NCBI RefSeq assembly: GCF_030035675.1
Contig: NC_084495.1
Coordinates: 10,757,001 to 10,821,000, forward strand
Reading direction: 5' to 3'
Source: Rhineura floridana
Lineage: Eukaryota; Chordata; Lepidosauria; Squamata; Rhineuridae
DNA: 64,000 bases
The notes beneath the pieces were generated by a model. That model searched no databases and was not told the DNA's origin. It saw nothing but the letters and a program-made list of their open reading frames with translations. How positions within the stretch are numbered: position 1 is the first letter of the stretch; each line of letters begins with the position of its first letter. The position numbers and the translations under genes are program-made. Positions 59,570 to 64,000 of the stretch are shown here, in pieces.

Positions 59570-59965
59570 GAACATAAGATGAGCCTGCTGGATCAGGCCA
59601 GTGGTCCATTTGTCCAACATCCTGTTTTCACAGTGGCCAACCAGATGTCTACAAGAAGGATGTGAGCACAACAGCACTCTCCCCTCCTGTGCTTTCCAGC
59701 AACTAGCATTCAGAAGCATACTGTCTCCGACTGTAGATGCAGACAGTAGCCAATATGGCTAGTAGCCTTGATAGTCTTAGCCTCCATGAATTTGTCTAAG
59801 CCTCTTTTAAAGCCATCCAAGTTGGTGGTAGCCACCACTGCCTGTTGCGGGAGTGAATTCCATAGTTTAACCATGCACTGCACGAAGATGTCGTTTTTGT
59901 TGTCTGCCCTAAATCTTCCAACATTCAGCTTTATTGGATGTGCACGAGTTCTAGCGTTATGCACA
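59570..59965 (-). repeat. CR1-like LINE, 3' part
   Basis: Minus strand includes [20 protein letters not shown] and [12 protein letters not shown], the C-terminal end of CR1-type ORF2, plus the 3'UTR. Confidence 0.8.
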
Positions 59966-60409
59966 TGGATACTGCTACATAAAAGATATGGACGGTGACA
60001 TAGCTACGCAGGTAAACAGTCCCCACTACCACCACAAAACTGCCACTGTCCAAAAAGCAAAACAGCCACTGGCCACCTCCTGCAACCCCCAGGAGGACTG
60101 TGGCGAGGCACGTATGCCCTTCAGGAGTTACAAAGGGCCACAGTGAGGCAGAGGAGTGCAGCTGGCAATGGAGTTGCATCCCAGCTCCAATTCAACACTG
60201 TAAGTTGTTGCATCAGCCCTGGGCCCGGATAGCTGATGCTGTGTTGGGCTTTGATGCTCAGTGGACCCAACTGGAAGCTTGGCAATGCAGGCTAGCAGTC
60301 ATGATTATCTTCACAGACGCACTCACATACCCCTTCCTAGTCAAGGTGATCTTTTCCCCCTTCTATTATTTTTTTTCTTGAATGGCAATATAAGGAAATC
60401 ATCAAGAAA

Positions 60410-62215
60410 AGTGGCACTGGCTGCCCATTGGCTACCAGGCTGAGTTCAAGTTTTGGTGTACAAAGCCCTACGCAGCTTGGGACCAGGATACCTGAAAGAT
60501 TATCTTACCACTTATTTACCCAGTCAATCACTGCTCTCTGCAGGTGAGGGCCTCCTGCAGATAATGGAGGATTTTTATATATATCCACACATCTAATCAT
60601 AGATATCGGAAGGTATATGTTTATGAAAAATAAGAAAATCACAAGGAACGAGGCAGGGGAGCCATAGGCCGTTTGAAGACCCCAAAGATCCAGTCTCACA
60701 GAGAAATGCAGGCCTGTGAGTATGGCCTGGAGAGCAGGCAATGGTCAAGTTCACCTCACTTTGAACCCCTGCTTTTGCCAAAATAGGCCTGTGTGTGACT
60801 GATTTTAATTAATAAGTATATTGTTTGGAAACAAATGAGCATGTAATCTATGACTGATTTTTAAACTGTTTGATCCTGGGAAAGTAATTATTAGTTGGCA
60901 AATTATACACATATTTTATTCTTGTTCTAGTACAATGGCACCGACTAGCGGAAAAACTTTGTAACATTATCAAATAGTAATGAGAGAAACTTTGAGTTTT
61001 AAAATGATCTGGTGTGTTTCATTTAATAGAATGCAAACTCTGTAAGTGGGTTTTCATGGTAAAAAGGTATTTTAAGGTGGTTTGCCTTTGTGTTCTTCTG
61101 AGGCTGAGAGATAGTGGCTGGCTCAGAATCACCCAGTGCCTTTCCTTAAATGTATGGTCTTCAGTCATAGTCCAGAACTATAATCATAATCCTTATCTAT
61201 AGTTATGCAGTTTCTTTAAGTAGGAATGGGATTTCTAAGAAAATATAAGAAATAAGAACCCCTATAGCGAACTAATAAAACTGTGGTGCTCATGAACTTC
61301 CAGTCACCCTAAGTTGAGCGAGCCAAACCCAGCCTGGTATCATTAGGGAACATGTTGTAATATCTCCTGGTATACCTGGGTCAGCCTGGCCAATCAGGAA
61401 CAATGGTAATAGAAAGTACCGGGTGTACTTGAAAGCCCGCTCACAATAGCAGAATGTAGAGTATGGTAGTAACTGGTTTCAACTGGCCTGAAAAAGCAGT
61501 AGTCATGGGAGACAGCAGGACAATGGTGATATTAATAAGACAGACAGAATATTGGAATCAGAAGTATATTAAAACACTGACAAATTACCTGTACACGTGT
61601 TCATGTAGAATTACCTAATGTTTTCTGATTGGTTTGGAAAAATTGCAAAGAGGAGAACTGTTATGTTATGTGGGAAGGAACTTGTGGGACTGGTAAACTA
61701 ATGTCACATGTGTACTTAGTACTGTATAAAAGATCCATGCAAACTGTGCTTTACTGCAGCCCCCTCCAGACTCTCAGGGAGGCTGACCCTGCGTATGCTG
61801 GTAAAGAATAAAGGCCTACCTTTTTGCTTCCAGCCTGTGTCTTCAAATTTCTTCAAGGACCCCCAGTCCAAAGAACCCAAAAATTCTTCAACACAGATAC
61901 CATCTTATCAGGAGGTTCATTCCGTACAACATAGGAAGCGGACCTTTAGTGTTGTGGCACCTACCCTTTGGAATTCCCTTTCTGGTGCCTATTGAAGACC
62001 TTCCTCCTTCAACAAGCCTTTTAAGTAGAGACCTTATCCCAGACTGCTTCTGTGCTAGAATTCCTTTTAAATATGTTTTTAAAGTTGTTTTTTAAAGATA
62101 TTTTAAAGATGTTTTGCTTTAATATGTTTTAAAGTCTTTTGTTTTTAAGAAGTTTTAAAGTGCTTTTAGTATTTTGTTTGCTGCCCTGGGCTCCTTCTGG
62201 GAGGAGGACAGGATA
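60410..62215 (+). repeat. L2-like LINE 3' end split by a probable LTR
   Basis: Part 1 (60410-60563): tggctgcccattggctacca ... gtgagggcctcctgcagata. Part 2 (61894-62215): atcttatcaggaggttcatt ... ggaagcggacctttagtgtt ... gatataaattgattgatt. Together they correspond to the continuous copy at 33745-34085. Confidence 0.82.
60564..61893 (+). mobile_element. Probable solo LTR (fossil), about 1.33 kb
   Basis: It cleanly splits an L2 copy, with cagata on both sides (60558-60563 and 61894-61899) as a 6-bp target duplication. It starts atggagg (TG one base in) and ends ...ttcaaca. Near the 3' side are a TATA box (61725-61732) and AATAAA (61807-61812), the U3-R-U5 layout of an LTR. No internal coding region was seen, so it is probably a solo LTR of an endogenous retrovirus or similar element. 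Younger than its L2 host copy. Confidence 0.65.
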
Positions 62216-62500
62216 TAAATTGATTGATTGATTGATTTGATTTGATTTATATCCTGCCCTTCTTCCATTAGGAGCTCAGGGCGGCAAACAAAAGCACTAA
62301 AAACACTTTAAAACATCATAAAAACAGACCTTAAAATACATTGAAACAAAACAACTTTAAAAACATAAAAAAGGTTTAAAAACATCTTAAATAAAAAGGG
62401 TTTAAAAACATATTGTTTAGGAAAAAAGGTTTTTGAAAAAAACATATTAAAAAGCAATTCCAAATAAGAAATAAGAAAACAAGCAAGAACAATACTTTTT
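62216..62500 (-). repeat. L2-like LINE 3' end, tail to tail with its neighbour
   Basis: gatttatatcctgcccttct, ggagctcagggcggcaaaca and aaaacactttaaaacatc are the reverse complement of 62040-62215. The two tails meet at a ttga microsatellite (62219-62245). Confidence 0.75.
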
Positions 62501-62695
62501 TAGGAATATCTCCAGTCCCAACACAAAAGCCACTCTCTATTTATAGCCTCTCTACCTCCATTGTTGATTAACTGTAGGTGATCATGATGTGCCTATCACT
62601 GCCTTACAGACTTCTTCCTCATTAGGTCGATTAATATTTATTCTTTCCTCTTCTTTCTGCCCATGTTCTCTACAGTAACCACATTTCACTATGTC

Positions 62696-63145
62696 AGGGG
62701 TTCTTAAACTGGTCTGTGGACCACCAGTGCTCTGCAGGCTTCATTCTGGTGGTCCACAGCATGTCTGTGGATTTGTGGTTGAGGATGGGAGGCAGCACCT
62801 CCAGAGCATTATTTATTCATATTGTATTTTTCAAATGTATTTTTATGGCTTCTTTTGCATTTTATTAAATTGTAATTTGAATTTTATAGAATTCAAAATT
62901 GCAACAATATTAATATTATTAATATTATTAGTAGTAATATTAATGTTATAATAATATTATTGCTATTATTAATATTAACAACATATATATAAGAAATAAA
63001 AACAATTAAATACAATTAAAAATCATACAGTATCGAGCACAGCACATTACAATTGGTACAACAAACAAAAAAATCATTAAGTGGTCCGCCAAAGCCCTCA
63101 GCAATTTTCAAGTGTTTCATGGCTGAAACGTTTGGGAACCCCTGC
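62696..63145 (+). mobile_element. hAT-type non-autonomous element (family C), complete
   Basis: Begins caggggttcttaaactggtc and ends cgtttgggaacccctg (inverted ends). Flanks cactatgt and cattatgt agree at 7 of 8 bases, fitting an 8-bp hAT TSD. The middle is A/T-rich with an (att)n stretch. About 450 bp, no transposase. Confidence 0.75.
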
Positions 63146-63477
63146 ATTATGTAATTCAGGAGAGTGCACAAGGCGGGACAGGATCTGCTGGTAGGTCTCA
63201 GGGTGATTTGCAGTCAATGAGCAATACCATCAGGCTTCCAGTCCTTTAAGAACAGCAACAACAAAAATGTTTCTTCTTTGGGGGACGGCTGCTGAAATGA
63301 AGAAAGCTGATGGACAGGCAGGAGTGGATTTGTGTGCGAAAGGACTGGGAGACACCTTCTGGTTCCGAAACCAGATTTCTGGGCTGAAGTGCTCTGATCC
63401 TTAATTTTAACTGTACAAAAGCCTGCCTGTGTCACTGTTCTGTTTCTGGCTTTGGCTGGCAGATTTCAAGGATTTGG

Positions 63478-63662
63478 GGAAGGACCGGAGCCCAGTAGTA
63501 GAGCATCTGATTTGCATGAGAAGGTCCCGGGTTAAATCTGTGGCCTCTCCGGGGAATGTGCCCCGCTGAAACCCTGGAGAACAGCTGCCAGTCATCACAG
63601 ACATTACCGAGGTAGATAGACCAATGATCTGATTCGATATGAAGCATATTCCTATGTTCCAA
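63478..63662 (+). repeat. tRNA-derived SINE
   Basis: gagcccagtagtagagcatc, gaaggtcccgggttaaatct and gtagatagaccaatgatctg. Confidence 0.75.
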
Positions 63663-63739
63663 GGTTCCAAAGTTGAGAAATAATACCAATCTATCAACTC
63701 TGAAGTCTGCCCCCTCTCCTGTAATGCACTCCCCTGGCT

Positions 63740-64000
63740 CTGAAAACCAGTGTATTGTAACAGATATAGTCTCAAACCCAGAGCTTGGAAAAGTTACTTT
63801 TTTGAACTACAACTCCCATCAGCCCTAGGCAACATGGCCACTGGATTAGGCTGATGGGAGCTGTAGTTCAAAAAAGTAACTTTTCCAAGCTCTGCAAACC
63901 ACAGTTTAGATTGCTGCTCAGCTATGAAGCTCACTGGGTGATCTTCGGCCAAACTCTTAGCCTAACTCTTTAGCCAAGCCTACCTCACAGGACTTTTGTA
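63740..64000 (+). repeat. Sauria-type SINE interrupted by a MITE, cut by window end
   Basis: aaccagtgtattgtaacaga before the MITE, then gctcagctatgaagctcact, gggtgatcttcggcc and cctacctcacaggac after it. Confidence 0.65.
63779..63894. mobile_element. Foldback hAT-type MITE (copy 3)
   Basis: A 116-bp palindrome cagagcttggaaaagttact ... agtaacttttccaagctctg, near-identical to copies 1 and 2. The caaacc string on both sides suggests a worn TSD. Confidence 0.85.

Overview
The window reads as nuclear DNA of a squamate reptile, most likely a lizard. It carries intron-split vertebrate genes in a dense mix of repeats typical of squamates: Bov-B (RTE), CR1, L2 and L1 LINE pieces, Penelope-like elements, Sauria-type SINEs, a 5S-rRNA-derived SINE, many copies of a tRNA-derived SINE, and hAT, Harbinger-like and mariner-like MITEs. 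No bacterial-type operons, CRISPR arrays or genuine tRNA/rRNA genes were seen.

Two host genes are supported, and they converge tail to tail. (1) 561-31082, plus strand: the last nine coding exons of a calpain of the CAPN5/6 group. The C-terminal C2 domain and the gene neighbour identify it as CAPN6. Exon phases join perfectly over 476 codons, all splice sites are canonical except one GC-AG intron, and a poly(A) signal lies about 150 bp after the stop. The exons that would hold the catalytic Cys lie to the left of the window. (2) 52010-56103, minus strand: the last three coding exons of PAK3 (activation segment to C-terminus of the kinase domain). Its upstream exons lie beyond the right edge. 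The same convergent PAK3/CAPN6 arrangement is known on the human X chromosome, so this is an ancient linkage block.

Layout: 1-560 CAPN6 intron with a MITE in an L2 tail; 561-31082 CAPN6 exons with repeat-filled introns; 14746-20282 a 5.5-kb broken retroelement in CAPN6 intron D, carrying SGNH-hydrolase-like segments, a 58/73-bp minisatellite organised in a 378-bp higher-order repeat, and a CpG-rich end only about 60 bp from the next CAPN6 exon; 31083-52009 intergenic DNA (part probably PAK3 3'UTR) with nested L2, Penelope, Bov-B and MITE copies; 52010-56103 PAK3 3' exons; 56104-64000 PAK3 intron with CR1, L2, a probable solo LTR and hAT elements.

The most notable points are the apparently non-degenerate protease residues (His, Asn, Trp) in this CAPN6, where the human protein is a dead protease; the higher-order minisatellite that grew inside a hydrolase-like coding region; the element-derived possible exon next to a CAPN6 splice acceptor; several cleanly dated nested insertions; and an unnamed AT-rich repeat family with an internal period of roughly 30 bp. 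Family names are from memory of sequence features; no database was searched.
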